From positions 62,001 through 126,000 of the forward strand of contig NZ_WWDL01000006.1 in assembly GCF_009848505.1 (NCBI RefSeq): a stretch of DNA of 64,000 bases. Direction: 5' to 3'. The notes beneath the pieces are model-generated. The model searched no databases. It saw only the letters and a program-made list of their open reading frames with translations, and was not told the DNA's origin. Of this stretch, positions 19,192-28,039 are shown piece after piece (the stretch's first letter is position 1; each line of letters starts with the position of its first letter). The position numbers and the translations under genes were made by a program. The stretch comes from Muricoccus harenae (GTDB lineage: Bacteria; Pseudomonadota; Alphaproteobacteria; Acetobacterales; Acetobacteraceae).

Positions 19192-20457
19192 TCAGCCCCG
19201 CCGCACCACGTAGTCGCCCGCCTCGAGCGCCGCGACGATGGCGGCGCCCTGGGCGGCATCCCGCACCTCCACCATCAACTCCAGCTCGGCGGTCTGGACG
19301 GAGGGGGCGGCAAAAAGGCGCTGGTGGCTCACCTCGATCACATTGCCGCCTGCGGCGGCCACGCGGGTGGAGATGTCAGCCAGCACGCCGGGCCGATCGG
19401 GGATGTCGAGATGCAGGCGCAGGATGCGGCCGTCCCGCAGCAGGTTGCGCAGCAGCACATTGGCCAGGATGCGGGGATCGATATTGCCGCCGCAGACCGT
19501 GGTCGCCACGCGCTTGCCGGCGAAGAGGGCGGGATGCGCCAGCACGGCGGCGAGCCCGGCCGCCCCGGCGCCCTCGGAGGTCACCTTGGCATTCTCGGCC
19601 AGCACGGCGATGGCCTGCTCCACTGCCGCCTCGGGCACCACCAGCACCTCGATGCCCATGTCGCGCAGCATGGCATAGGGCAGCTCGCCCACGTCGCGCA
19701 CGGCGATGCCTTCAGCGACCGTGGGGCCGCCGACCAGCACGGGCTTGCCGGCCAGACGCTGCGCCATGGCGGGATAGCCCTCGACCTCCACGCCATAGAC
19801 CTTCAGCCCCGGGCGGGCCTCGGCAATGGCGACAGCACATCCGGCCAGCAGCCCGCCACCGCCCACGGGCAGGATAACGGCGTCCAGCTCCGGCGCGTCC
19901 TCGAGGATCTCCAGCGCCATGGTGCCCTGGCCGGCGATCACGGCGGGGTCGTCATAGGGATGGATGAAGACCAGCCCGTCCCGCAGCGCCAACTCATGCG
20001 CATGGGCGGCGGCCTCGGCCAACGTGTCGCCATGCAGCACGACATTCGCGCCCCAGCCCTCGGTCCGGACGACCTTGGTGGCCGGGGTGAAGCGCGGCAT
20101 GACGATGGTCGCCTTCACGCCCAGCAGCGCGGCATGGCGCGCCACCGCCTGGGCATGATTGCCGGCCGACATGGCGATCACCCCCGCCGCCCGCTCCCGC
20201 GCCGAGAGCAGGGCGAGCCGGTTGGCGGCGCCGCGTTCCTTGAAGGCGCCGGTGGCCTGCAGGCTGTCGAGCTTCAGCAGCACCTGAGCGCCGGCGATGC
20301 GCGCCACCGCCTGCGGCTCCACCAAGGGCGTGCGCAGCACGGCGCCCCGGATGCGCTCCGCCGCCGCCCGCACATCGGCGAGGGTGATGGGCGCCAGGGC
20401 GACGGGCGGGACCGGAACGGCCGCGGAGGGAATCACCCGCGCCAGCGACACAGCCAC
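19192..20457 (-). CDS. ilvA: Threonine ammonia-lyase (threonine deaminase) with ACT domain
   Basis: This PLP enzyme converts threonine to 2-oxobutyrate, the first step to isoleucine. The 421-residue product has the PLP lysine in 'QATGAFKERGAANRL' (Lys73), 'SAGNHAQAVA' and the phosphate-binding 'GGGGLLAG'. A single C-terminal ACT domain ('LHLDIPDRPGVLADISTRVA') suggests allosteric control. This short one-ACT form could equally be a catabolic TdcB-type enzyme. It is followed eight bases downstream of... greA's stop, in the same direction. Confidence 0.88.
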   Translation of the reverse strand: MAVSLARVIPSAAVPVPPVALAPITLADVRAAAERIRGAVLRTPLVEPQAVARIAGAQVLLKLDSLQATGAFKERGAANRLALLSARERAAGVIAMSAGNHAQAVARHAALLGVKATIVMPRFTPATKVVRTEGWGANVVLHGDTLAEAAAHAHELALRDGLVFIHPYDDPAVIAGQGTMALEILEDAPELDAVILPVGGGGLLAGCAVAIAEARPGLKVYGVEVEGYPAMAQRLAGKPVLVGGPTVAEGIAVRDVGELPYAMLRDMGIEVLVVPEAAVEQAIAVLAENAKVTSEGAGAAGLAAVLAHPALFAGKRVATTVCGGNIDPRILANVLLRNLLRDGRILRLHLDIPDRPGVLADISTRVAAAGGNVIEVSHQRLFAAPSVQTAELELMVEVRDAAQGAAIVAALEAGDYVVRRG

Positions 20458-20465
20458 TGTACCGC

Positions 20466-20939
20466 TCAGCCGTAGGTGACGGCGGTGATCTCGACCGAGC
20501 GGGCGCCGCCCGGGGCCGGAACCTCGACGCTGTCCCCCACCTTACGGCCGATCAGGGCCTTGGCGAGGGGAGAGGAGATGGAGATCGACCCGGTCTTCAT
20601 GTTCGCCTCATAGGCGCCAATGATCCGGTAGGTCTTCTCCTCCTCCGTCTCCTCGTCGACGATCGTGACGGTGGCACCGAAGCGCACCTGATCGCCGGAC
20701 AGCCGGGAGACATCGATCACCTCGACCGAGGGAATCACGGATTCCAGGTCGGCAATGCGACCTTCGATGAAGGACTGCTTCTCGCGCGCCGCGTGGTACT
20801 CGGCATTCTCCGAGAGGTCGCCATGCTCGCGCGCCTCGGCAATGGCGCGGATCACGGCGGGGCGCTCCTCGGAGCGGAGGATGCGCAGTTCGTCCTCCAG
20901 GCGCGCGAGGCCTTCGGCGGTCATCGGGAACTTCTGCAC
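20466..20939 (-). CDS. greA: Transcription elongation factor GreA
   Basis: The product is 157 residues, the normal length. The N-terminal coiled coil runs through '[20 protein letters not shown]' and '[20 protein letters not shown]', whose tip acidic residues stimulate RNA polymerase to cut backtracked RNA. The C-terminal FKBP-like domain has '[20 protein letters not shown]'. It lies upstream of the threonine deaminase gene with 8 bases between them, and downstream of carB, so it may be part of the carA-carB transcript or have its own promoter in the 205-base gap. Confidence 0.97.
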   Translation of the reverse strand: MQKFPMTAEGLARLEDELRILRSEERPAVIRAIAEAREHGDLSENAEYHAAREKQSFIEGRIADLESVIPSVEVIDVSRLSGDQVRFGATVTIVDEETEEEKTYRIIGAYEANMKTGSISISSPLAKALIGRKVGDSVEVPAPGGARSVEITAVTYG

Positions 20940-21026
20940 AGGCGGCGATCCCTCAAAACGACTGACAACTCAAGGGCCACCCCACACCCCCGGGATGGGG
21001 GCGTGCCAGATGGCTTGAAGATGCCA

Positions 21027-21058
21027 CCGCCGCGCCCTCTGGGAAGAGGGCGCGGCGG
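21027..21058. terminator. Strong GC hairpin downstream of carB
   Basis: A perfect 13-bp stem with a 6-base loop (CCGCCGCGCCCTC paired with GAGGGCGCGGCGG) lies between carB and greA, which run in the same direction. No T-run follows on the minus strand, so termination may be partial or Rho-aided. Confidence 0.6.
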
Positions 21059-21069
21059 GTTGAAAACGC

Positions 21070-21105
21070 TTGGGGCGGGCGCCGGCCAAGCCGGTCCCGC
21101 CCCAA
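21070..21105. terminator. Second, nested hairpin just after carB
   Basis: TTGGGGCGGG pairs perfectly with CCCGCCCCAA, and inside it CCGGC pairs with GCCGG around a CAA loop. It begins 40 bases past the carB stop on the minus strand, followed by CGTTTTCAACC. Together with the hairpin at 21027-21058 it makes a tandem terminator-like block. Confidence 0.55.
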
Positions 21106-21144
21106 TCCGATGCGAGCCGACCCAATCTGGCGAAAGGGAGCCCG

Positions 21145-24100
21145 CTACGAGAACGAAGGCTGAAAATACGCCTGGAGGGGCGCCACATCAAGGGTTCCCG
21201 CCCGAAGCGCCGCAATGGCATGCACGGCCGCCCGGGCGCCGGCCACCGTTGTGTAGTGCGGAACCCCCTGGGTGAGGGCGCTTCGGCGGATGTCGAAGCT
21301 GTCGCTGACCGACCGCCCGCCGCCCGTGGTGTTGATCACCAGCTGGATCTCGCCCGACTTGATGGCGTCCACGCAATGCGGCCGCCCTTCCAGCACCTTG
21401 TTCACCACCCGGACCGCCAGCCCGGCCTCCCGCAGCCGCACCGCCGTGCCGCGGGTCGCCAGGATGTCGAAGCCCATTTCGGCCAGGCGCCGGGCCAGGG
21501 AGACGGCCGCCACCTTGTCGGAATCCTTCACCGAGATGAAGGCGGTGCCGCTCTCCGGCAGCTTCACCCCGGCCCCCATCTGGGACTTGAGGAAGGCCCG
21601 CTCGAAGGACAGGTCCAGCCCCATTACCTCGCCGGTGGACTTCATCTCCGGCCCGAGCAGCACGTCCACGCCGGGGAAGCGGTTGAAGGGGAAGACCGCC
21701 TCCTTCACCGCGACATGCCGGTTGATGAGGCTGTCATCGAGATGGAATTCCGCCAGCTTCGCCCCGGCCATGACCCGCGCACCAATCTTGGCCACCGGCA
21801 CGCCGGTCGCCTTGGCCACGAAGGGCACGGTGCGGGAGGCGCGGGGGTTCACCTCGAGGACGAAGATCTCCCCGTCCTTCACGGCATACTGCACGTTCAT
21901 CAGGCCCCTAACCTTCAGGGCTCGTGCCATCGCCTCGGTCTCAGCCTTCAACTCGGTGATGATGGCCGGGGGCAGGGAGTAAGGGGGCAGCGAGCAGGCG
22001 CTGTCACCGGAATGGATGCCGGCTTCCTCGATATGCTCCATCACGCCGGCGACATAGACCTCGCCCGCGGCATCCGCGATGCAGTCCACATCCACCTCGA
22101 TCGCGTCCTGCAGGTACTGGTCGATGAGGATCGGGTTCTCGCCCGAGACCTTCACCGCCTCCTTGCCGAAGCGCAGGAGCTGCTCGTGGTTGTAGGCGAT
22201 TTCCATCGCCCGGCCGCCGAGCACATAGGAGGGGCGCACCACCACCGGATAGCCGATCCGCTCGGCTTCCTTCGCCGCCTCCTCAAGGTTGCGGGCGATC
22301 CCGTTCTGCGGCTGCTTCAGGCCGAGGCCCTTGAGCATCTGCTGGAAGCGCTCGCGATCCTCGGCGATGTCGATCGCCTCGGCGGAGGTGCCCAGGATGG
22401 GAATGCCCGCCTTGTCCAGCGCCTGGGAGAGCTTCAGCGGCGTCTGCCCGCCATACTGCACGATGCAGCCCAGCAGCGTGCCCTTCGACTGCTCCTTGCG
22501 GATGAGGGCGACCACGTCCTCCTCCGTCAGCGGCTCGAAATACAGGCGGTCGGAGGTGTCGTAGTCGGTGCTGACCGTCTCCGGGTTGCAGTTGACCATG
22601 ATGGTCTCGAACCCGGCCTCGCGCAGCGCATAGGCGGCGTGGACGCAGCAATAGTCGAATTCGATACCCTGGCCGATGCGGTTCGGCCCGCCGCCCAGGA
22701 TTACCACCTTCTGACGGTCGCTCGGGTCGCTCTCGCAGACCGGCGCGCCGAAGCCGCCCTCATAGGTCGAGTACATATAGGGCGTGCCCGAGGCGAACTC
22801 GGCGGCGCAGGTGTCGATGCGCTTGTAGACGGGCACCACGCCCAGCCGCGCGCGCCGCGCCTCCACCTCCGGCTCATGCAGGCCGGCGAGCTTCGCCAGG
22901 CGCTTGTCGGAGAAGCCCATGGCCTTCAGGCGGCGCATGCCCGTGGCATCGGTGGGCAGGCCGTTCTTGATGACGCCGGCCTCGGCCTGCACGAGCTTCT
23001 CCACCTCGCGCAGGAACCAGGGATCGAACTTGCTGGCGGCATGAATGGCATCCACGTCCAGCCCGGCGCGAAAGGCCTGGGCCACCATCAGCACGCGATC
23101 GGGCGTGGGCGTCGCGAGGGCCGCGAAATAGGCCTCCGGCGAGCCGTCGCCCGGCACCGCCACGTCATCCAGGCCGGAAAGCCCCGTCTCCAGCCCGCGC
23201 AGGCCCTTCTGCAGCGCCTCGTTGAAGGAGCGGCCGATCGCCATCGTCTCGCCGACCGACTTCATGCTGGTGGTCAGCGTGTTCGGCGTGCCCGGGAACT
23301 TCTCGAAGGTGAAGCGCGGGATCTTCACGACGACATAGTCGATGGTCGGCTCGAAGGCCGCTGGCGTGGTCTTGGTGATGTCGTTTGCCAGCTCGTCCAG
23401 CGTGTAGCCCACCGCCAGCTTCGCCGCGATCTTGGCGATCGGGAAGCCGGTGGCCTTGGAGGCCAGCGCCGAGGACCGCGAGACGCGCGGATTCATCTCG
23501 ATGACCACCATGCGGCCATCGGCGGGGTTGATGCCGAACTGGACGTTGGAACCGCCGGTATCGACGCCGATCTCGCGCAGGCAGGCGATGCTGGCATCGC
23601 GCATACGCTGGTATTCCTTGTCCGTCAGCGTCAGCGCCGGGGCGATGGTGACGGAATCGCCGGTGTGCACGCCCATCGCGTCCAGGTTCTCGATGGAGCA
23701 GACGATGATGCAGTTGTCCGCGGAGTCGCGGACCACTTCCATCTCATACTCCTTCCAGCCCAGCACGCTCTCCTCGATCAGCACCTCGGTCGTCATGGAG
23801 GCGTCGAGGCCGGAGGCGACGATCTGCTCGAATTCCTCGCGGTTATAAGCAATGCCGCCGCCCGTGCCGCCCAGGGTGAAGGAGGGGCGGATGACGCAGG
23901 GCAGCTTCACCTGGTCCAGCCCTTCCCAGGCTTCCTGCATGGTGTGCGCGATATGGCTGCGCGGGCTCTCGATGCCGATCTTGGTCATGGCATCGCGGAA
24001 CTTCAGCCGATCCTCGGCCTTGTCGATGACATCGGCCTTCGCGCCGATCAGCTCGCAGCCATACTTCGTCAGCACCCCGGCGGCATCGAGCTTCAGTGCC

Positions 24101-24393
24101 GTGTTCAGCGCGGTCTGCCCGCCCATGGTCGGCAGCAGCGCGTCCGGCCGCTCCTTGGCGATGATCTTCTCGACAATCTCGGGCGTGATCGGCTCGATAT
24201 AGGTGGCGTCCGCGAGATCCGGATCGGTCATGATCGTGGCGGGGTTGGAGTTCACTAGGACCACCCGGTAGCCCTCGGCGCGCAGCGCCTTGCAGGCCTG
24301 GGCGCCGGAATAGTCGAACTCGCTGGCCTGGCCGATGATGATCGGGCCGGCGCCGATGATCATGATGGATTTGATGTCAGTGCGCTTCGGCAT
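21145..24393 (-). CDS. carB: Carbamoyl-phosphate synthase large subunit
   Basis: The product is 1082 residues, the normal length. It makes carbamoyl phosphate for arginine and pyrimidine synthesis from bicarbonate, ATP and ammonia delivered by CarA. Two ATP-grasp halves are visible: '[21 protein letters not shown]' in the first and '[21 protein letters not shown]' in the second, with '[14 protein letters not shown]' near residue 840. The C-terminal MGS-like allosteric domain has '[12 protein letters not shown]'. It is the last gene of the carA operon, three bases after a small membrane protein gene. Confidence 0.97.
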   Translation of the reverse strand: MPKRTDIKSIMIIGAGPIIIGQASEFDYSGAQACKALRAEGYRVVLVNSNPATIMTDPDLADATYIEPITPEIVEKIIAKERPDALLPTMGGQTALNTALKLDAAGVLTKYGCELIGAKADVIDKAEDRLKFRDAMTKIGIESPRSHIAHTMQEAWEGLDQVKLPCVIRPSFTLGGTGGGIAYNREEFEQIVASGLDASMTTEVLIEESVLGWKEYEMEVVRDSADNCIIVCSIENLDAMGVHTGDSVTIAPALTLTDKEYQRMRDASIACLREIGVDTGGSNVQFGINPADGRMVVIEMNPRVSRSSALASKATGFPIAKIAAKLAVGYTLDELANDITKTTPAAFEPTIDYVVVKIPRFTFEKFPGTPNTLTTSMKSVGETMAIGRSFNEALQKGLRGLETGLSGLDDVAVPGDGSPEAYFAALATPTPDRVLMVAQAFRAGLDVDAIHAASKFDPWFLREVEKLVQAEAGVIKNGLPTDATGMRRLKAMGFSDKRLAKLAGLHEPEVEARRARLGVVPVYKRIDTCAAEFASGTPYMYSTYEGGFGAPVCESDPSDRQKVVILGGGPNRIGQGIEFDYCCVHAAYALREAGFETIMVNCNPETVSTDYDTSDRLYFEPLTEEDVVALIRKEQSKGTLLGCIVQYGGQTPLKLSQALDKAGIPILGTSAEAIDIAEDRERFQQMLKGLGLKQPQNGIARNLEEAAKEAERIGYPVVVRPSYVLGGRAMEIAYNHEQLLRFGKEAVKVSGENPILIDQYLQDAIEVDVDCIADAAGEVYVAGVMEHIEEAGIHSGDSACSLPPYSLPPAIITELKAETEAMARALKVRGLMNVQYAVKDGEIFVLEVNPRASRTVPFVAKATGVPVAKIGARVMAGAKLAEFHLDDSLINRHVAVKEAVFPFNRFPGVDVLLGPEMKSTGEVMGLDLSFERAFLKSQMGAGVKLPESGTAFISVKDSDKVAAVSLARRLAEMGFDILATRGTAVRLREAGLAVRVVNKVLEGRPHCVDAIKSGEIQLVINTTGGGRSVSDSFDIRRSALTQGVPHYTTVAGARAAVHAIAALRAGTLDVAPLQAYFQPSFS

Positions 24394-24396
24394 GGC

Positions 24397-24630
24397 TCAG
24401 GCCCTCCGGGGCAGCAGGGTGAGAATGATGGTGGCCGCGCCCTGGAGCGCGGAGGAGAAGATCAGGACGGTCAGCGCCGTTCCTCGGAGCCGAAGCTCGG
24501 CGAAGGAGAAGGGTAGGGCGACGAGCCCCGCGGAGCCGGCGCAGGCCAGCGGCGTCGCGGGAACCGGCACGAGAAGCGGGATGACCGCGCCATGGGGAAT
24601 GGCAGCGGCGTTGAAGGCGATACTGTTCAT
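24397..24630 (-). CDS. Small hydrophobic protein inside the carAB operon
   Basis: This 77-residue product starts at the ATG at 24630, overlapping the stop of the preceding gene (ATGA). It is hydrophobic, with two likely membrane segments (about residues 14-45 and 50-73), and ends in 'PRRA'. I do not recognise the family. It is squeezed between another small membrane protein gene and carB (3-base gap), so it is almost certainly cotranscribed with the car genes. Confidence 0.6.
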   Translation of the reverse strand: MNSIAFNAAAIPHGAVIPLLVPVPATPLACAGSAGLVALPFSFAELRLRGTALTVLIFSSALQGAATIILTLLPRRA

Positions 24631-24875
24631 CGCGCACGCCCCAGGAACGGCCACAGCACCAGGAACAGCACGGCATGGACGCCGGCCCAGAGTGCGGCGG
24701 CCAGCGCGCGCCCGGTCTCGTGGTCCTCGCCCGAGAAGAACACGACGCCGCCCAGCGCCACGAAGGAGATGGCCACGCCAATCTTCCAGGCCCTGTCGCG
24801 CGGCTGTCCAACGCGGCGCAGCGCCCACCAGGCAAGGAGCGACAGCGGCAGTGCCAGGATCAGCAGGCGGATCAC
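24627..24875 (-). CDS. Small membrane protein inside the carAB operon
   Basis: The 82-residue product has three probable membrane helices (about 2-20, 32-48, 58-76), with charged residues 'RRVGQPRDRAWK' and 'GEDHETGR' between them. The ATG at 24875 overlaps the lysE-family stop and its own stop overlaps the next gene. These overlaps argue for a coupled real gene. No family is recognised. Confidence 0.65.
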   Translation of the reverse strand: MIRLLILALPLSLLAWWALRRVGQPRDRAWKIGVAISFVALGGVVFFSGEDHETGRALAAALWAGVHAVLFLVLWPFLGRAR

Positions 24876-25504
24876 GCGCGGGAGTCCGTTGCCAGCTTTG
24901 CCGCCAGCAAGGCGAGCGCACCCCCCAACACCCAGCGCTGCACCGCAAGCCAGGCCGGCCGCGTGGCGAGGAAGCGCGCGACGCCGCCCGCACCCAACAC
25001 CATCAGCGCGTCGAAACCCGTGCAGATCACGATCTGGATCGCGCCCAGCGTCAGTCCCTGGAGGAACAGGCTGCCGCGCTCCGGATCCATGAAGGCCGGC
25101 AGCACGGCGACATAGAACAGCGCCACCTTCGGGTTCAGCGCCGCCGTGGCGAAGCCGAGAGAGAAGAGGCGCACGCCGCTTTCCGGCGGAATGGGCCGCG
25201 GCGAGAACAGGGCGCTGCCGCCCGGCCGGATGCTCTGCCAGGCGAGCCAGCCCAGATAGGCCGCCCCACCCAGCCGCATCGCATCATAGGCGAAGGGTAC
25301 CGCCAGCAGCGCCGCCGTGATCCCCGCCGCCGCGCCGAACATGATGACGGCGCTGCCTGCCTGGCACCCCACCAGCGACACCATCCCCGCCCGCGTCCCC
25401 TGGGTGAGGGTGCGCGAGACGAGATAGAACAGGTTCGGCCCTGGTGTGAGCGCGAGCCCAATCGACAGCGCCGCAAAGGCAAGGAGGGAAGCGAGCGACG
25501 GCAC
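24872..25504 (-). CDS. LysE/RhtB family amino acid exporter
   Basis: The product is 210 residues, starting with GTG at 25504. The N-terminal 'LALTPGPNLFYLVSRTLTQGTRAG' contains the LysE-family signature ('TPGP'), and about six membrane segments follow. 'ATAALNPKVALFYVAVLPAF' is another family block. LysE/RhtB proteins export basic or neutral amino acids across the inner membrane. The start lies one base after the carA stop, placing an exporter inside the carbamoyl-phosphate operon. The substrate could be arginine, but this is only suggested by context. Confidence 0.9.
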   Translation of the reverse strand: MPSLASLLAFAALSIGLALTPGPNLFYLVSRTLTQGTRAGMVSLVGCQAGSAVIMFGAAAGITAALLAVPFAYDAMRLGGAAYLGWLAWQSIRPGGSALFSPRPIPPESGVRLFSLGFATAALNPKVALFYVAVLPAFMDPERGSLFLQGLTLGAIQIVICTGFDALMVLGAGGVARFLATRPAWLAVQRWVLGGALALLAAKLATDSRA

Positions 25505-25505
25505 G

Positions 25506-26903
25506 TTACCCGGCCTTCGCCATCATCCCGGTGAAGCGATGGAACAGGTGGTGGCTGTCGCTCGGGCCCGGCGATGCCTCGGGGTGGTACTGCACCGAGA
25601 AAGCGTTCCTTGCCTCGCAGGCGATGCCCTCGTTGGAGCCATCGAACAGGCTCACATGGGTCACCGTCACGCCCTCGGGCAGCGACTTGTCGTCCACCGC
25701 GAAGCCATGGTTCTGCGAGGTGATCTCCACCCGCCCGGTGGCGAGGTCCTTCACCGGCTGGTTGGCGCCGCGATGGCCGCGATCGAGCTTGTAGGTCCTG
25801 GCGCCGAGCGCCAGGGCCAGGAGCTGGTGGCCGAGGCAGATGCCGAAGACCGGCTTGCCCGCATCCAGCACGCCCCGGATGGCCGGAACCGCATATTCGC
25901 CGGTCGCCGCCGGGTCGCCCGGGCCGTTGGAGAGGAACACGCCATCCGGCCCATGCCGCAGGATCTCCTCGGCGGTGGCGGTGGCGGGAACGACAGTCAC
26001 TGCGCAACCGGCATCGGCCAGGCAGCGCAGGATGTTGCGCTTGGCGCCGTAATCCACGGCGACGACCTTGTACTTGGGCGCCGTCTGCTTCACGAAGCCC
26101 TGGCCCCAGGCCCAAAGCGCCTCGTCCCAGTTATAGGATTGTCGGCAGGAGACCTCCTTGGCGAGGTCCATGCCTTCGAGCCCCGGCCAGCCGGCCGCTT
26201 CGGCGCGCAGGGCCGGAAGGTCGAACTGGCCGTCCGGCGCGTGGCAGACCACCCCGTTGGGGGCGCCTGCATCACGGATCAGGACCGTCAGGGCGCGGGT
26301 GTCCACGCCGGAAATGCCGGGGATGCCATGGCTCTTGAGCCAGTCGTCCAGGTGCCGGGTGGCGCGGTAGTTAGAGGGTTCTGTCAGGTCGGCCTTGACC
26401 ACCAACCCGCGCGCGGCGGCGGTGGTGGCCTCGATATCCTCGGCATTCGCACCAACATTGCCGATATGCGGGAATGTAAAGGTGATGATCTGCCCGGCAT
26501 AGGAGGGATCGGTCAGCGTCTCCTGGTAGCCGGTCATGCCCGTGTTGAAGCAGACCTCACCCACCTTCCTGCCCACGGCGCCGAAGCCGCGGCCCCAGAT
26601 CACCTGCCCGTTGCTCAGCACGAGGCAGGCGGTCGCCCCCTCGGGCACGGTATCGGCATCCGGGGCGGCATTCTGGGCAGGGGACATGTCGGGCTCCGGG
26701 GAGGAATGGGTCAGCGGATCGGCATCGGCGCGGGGCAGGTCTTCGAGGGACAGGCCAGTTGCGGTCAGCACCGCCGGCCAGTGCCGGGGCGGGATGGCGC
26801 GGGCTTGGCGCCACTTGCGAATGGCTTCGGTGCCCACGCCGCAATGCGCTGCCGCAGCGCTGGCGCCACCCATCAGGGTCAAAATCTGCTCGACGGTCCG
26901 CAT
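25506..26903 (-). CDS. carA: HTH-carbamoyl-phosphate synthase small subunit fusion
   Basis: The product is 465 residues from the ATG at 26903 (475 if the ATG at 26933, which lies inside an operator-like palindrome, is used). Residues 1-60 form a helix-turn-helix resembling YdaS/Cro ('LMGGASAAAAHCGVG', 'AIRKWRQARAIPPRHWPAV'). A linker leads to a complete CarA: 'TACLVLSNGQVIWGRGFG', then the glutaminase with Cys at about 356 ('GICLGHQ') and 'YHPEASPGP' (His about 440). An internal ATG (residue 73) preceded by GGAG at 6 bases could start a normal 393-residue CarA. NCBI's 'carph-isopro' domain is, from memory, this HTH. Confidence 0.9.
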   Translation of the reverse strand: MRTVEQILTLMGGASAAAAHCGVGTEAIRKWRQARAIPPRHWPAVLTATGLSLEDLPRADADPLTHSSPEPDMSPAQNAAPDADTVPEGATACLVLSNGQVIWGRGFGAVGRKVGEVCFNTGMTGYQETLTDPSYAGQIITFTFPHIGNVGANAEDIEATTAAARGLVVKADLTEPSNYRATRHLDDWLKSHGIPGISGVDTRALTVLIRDAGAPNGVVCHAPDGQFDLPALRAEAAGWPGLEGMDLAKEVSCRQSYNWDEALWAWGQGFVKQTAPKYKVVAVDYGAKRNILRCLADAGCAVTVVPATATAEEILRHGPDGVFLSNGPGDPAATGEYAVPAIRGVLDAGKPVFGICLGHQLLALALGARTYKLDRGHRGANQPVKDLATGRVEITSQNHGFAVDDKSLPEGVTVTHVSLFDGSNEGIACEARNAFSVQYHPEASPGPSDSHHLFHRFTGMMAKAG

Positions 26904-26915
26904 GTCCGCTATATG

Positions 26916-26932
26916 TGGGAAATTATTTCCCA
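26916..26932. promoter_or_regulatory. Perfect 17-bp palindromic operator candidate O1
   Basis: TGGGAAATTATTTCCCA is a perfect palindrome around a central T. It covers the predicted carA -10 box (AATAAT on the minus strand, 26922-26927), 16 bases from a -35 like TTGGTT (26944-26949). A near-identical copy lies 44 bp upstream. A protein bound here would block carA transcription. The HTH of CarA itself is the obvious candidate binder, but this is inference. Confidence 0.7.
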
Positions 26933-26936
26933 TTGG

Positions 26937-26960
26937 AAGAGGGAACCAAATATCCCTCTT
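26937..26960. promoter_or_regulatory. Inverted repeat between the two operator palindromes
   Basis: AAGAGGGA (26937-26944) and TCCCTCTT (26953-26960) form a perfect 8-bp inverted repeat around an 8-base AT-rich centre. The centre overlaps the proposed carA -35 box. It differs in sequence from the flanking palindromes but shares the GGGA/TCCC cores at similar spacing, so it may be a weaker third site. Confidence 0.5.
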
Positions 26961-26976
26961 GGGAAATTACTTCCCA
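26960..26976. promoter_or_regulatory. 17-bp palindromic operator candidate O2
   Basis: TGGGAAATTACTTCCCA differs from O1 by one base and keeps both TGGGAA/TTCCCA arms. Its centre is 44 bp from that of O1, close to four helical turns, which would put both sites on one face of the DNA. It is 84 bases upstream of yqeY, so it could also affect that divergent gene. Confidence 0.65.
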
Positions 26977-27007
26977 GGTGCCCGCATGGCCCAGGTGCCC
27001 GCATGGC
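26974..27007. repeat. Tandem pair of an exact 17-bp direct repeat
   Basis: CCAGGTGCCCGCATGGC occurs twice back to back with no spacer (26974-26990 and 26991-27007), and a degraded third copy may follow at about 27005-27016. The pair starts within O2 and lies in the yqeY leader. It may be a slippage product or a repeated binding site. Confidence 0.7.
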
Positions 27008-27059
27008 ATGGTGCCCCGATCCGCTCTAAACCCCGCCCCCGAATCCATGGAGACCTGTC

Positions 27060-27518
27060 ATGAGCCTGCGCGCTCGCTTCACCGAAGAACTCAAGGCTTC
27101 CATGCGCGCCGGCGACGCCGCCCGCACCTCCACCATTCGCATGATCGCGGCCAAGCTGAAGGATGCCGACATCGCCTCCCGTCCCAGCGGTGTGGAGCAG
27201 ATTCCGGAGGAGGCGATCACCTCCATGCTGCGCGGCATGGTGAAGTCCCGCCGTGAATCCGTGGAGATGTACCGCCAGGGCAAGCGCGAGGAGTTGGCCG
27301 CCAAGGAGGAGGCCGAGATCGCCGTGATCGAATCCTTCCTGCCCCAGCAGATGAGTGATGCCGCCATGGAAGCCGCCGTGAAGGAGGCCGTGGCCGAGAC
27401 CGGGGCCACGTCCATCAAGGAGATGGGCAAGGTCATGGCCGTGCTGAAGGCGAAGCACGCGGCGGTGCTGGACATGGCCAAGGCCGGGCCGATGGTGAAG
27501 GCGGCGCTGGGGGGCTGA
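27060..27518 (+). CDS. GatB/YqeY domain-containing protein
   Basis: The product is 152 residues and starts 'MSLRARFTEELKASMRAGD', the typical YqeY beginning, with 'IRMIAAKLKDADIA' and 'IESFLPQQMSDAAMEAAV'. The family resembles the tRNA-binding tail of the GatB subunit of aspartyl/glutamyl-tRNA amidotransferase and is mostly helical. Its role as a free protein is not well known. It is divergent from carA and upstream of the dnaG-rpoD region, the usual neighbourhood in alphaproteobacteria. Confidence 0.93.
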   Translation: MSLRARFTEELKASMRAGDAARTSTIRMIAAKLKDADIASRPSGVEQIPEEAITSMLRGMVKSRRESVEMYRQGKREELAAKEEAEIAVIESFLPQQMSDAAMEAAVKEAVAETGATSIKEMGKVMAVLKAKHAAVLDMAKAGPMVKAALGG

Positions 27519-27535
27519 TCCGTCCGGCACTCACC

Positions 27536-28036
27536 CTAGCCCGGGCCTCCCGCTTCCCAACTGGGCGAGGGCTCCACCCCATGGGCACGGAGCAGCGCCG
27601 CGAGCAGTCGGCGGAAGCTGACCTGGTCCGCCTCGCCGAGAACACCGAAGAAGGCCGCGTCATTGGCATCCGCCAGTGCGGTCAGTTGCGGCACCAGCGC
27701 AGTGGCGCGCCCTGTCAGCTCCAGGCGCAGGCTGCGGCGGTCACCAGGGGCGGGGCTGCGCCGGAGCAGCCCCTTGGCCTCCAACCGGTCCAGCAACCGG
27801 GTCACCGCGCCCGGGTCCGTGTCCATGTGCTGCGCCACCTCGCGCGGCGTGGTGGCGCCCTCCCGAAAGATCGAGACCAGCACCGACCATTGGGCGACGG
27901 AAACGTCATGCCCTGCCAGCGCCGCCTCGAACCTGCCATGGACGAGGCCTCGGAGGCGGTCGAGCCAATAGCCGGTATGCGCGTGAAGGCCGCTCGGCAG
28001 GCGGAAAGAAGCTTGATCCGTCATCGCATCGTCCAT
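27536..28036 (-). CDS. MarR family transcriptional regulator
   Basis: The product is 166 residues from the ATG at 28036; an ATG at 28024 is an alternative with a better-spaced GGA. The winged HTH reads 'TTPREVAQHMDTDPGAVTRLLDRLEAKGLL' in segments, followed by the wing 'PGDRRSLRLELT'. MarR dimers usually repress themselves and a divergent gene until a ligand binds. Here the divergent gene encodes a VOC protein, and a perfect palindrome lies 4 bases upstream of this start. Confidence 0.9.
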   Translation of the reverse strand: MDDAMTDQASFRLPSGLHAHTGYWLDRLRGLVHGRFEAALAGHDVSVAQWSVLVSIFREGATTPREVAQHMDTDPGAVTRLLDRLEAKGLLRRSPAPGDRRSLRLELTGRATALVPQLTALADANDAAFFGVLGEADQVSFRRLLAALLRAHGVEPSPSWEAGGPG

Positions 28037-28039
28037 ATG

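Noticed and set aside
21070-24258. A plus-strand frame of 1062 codons antisense to carB
   Set aside because: It is the mirror of the high-GC carB codon pattern and has no domain features; carB on the other strand is unmistakable.
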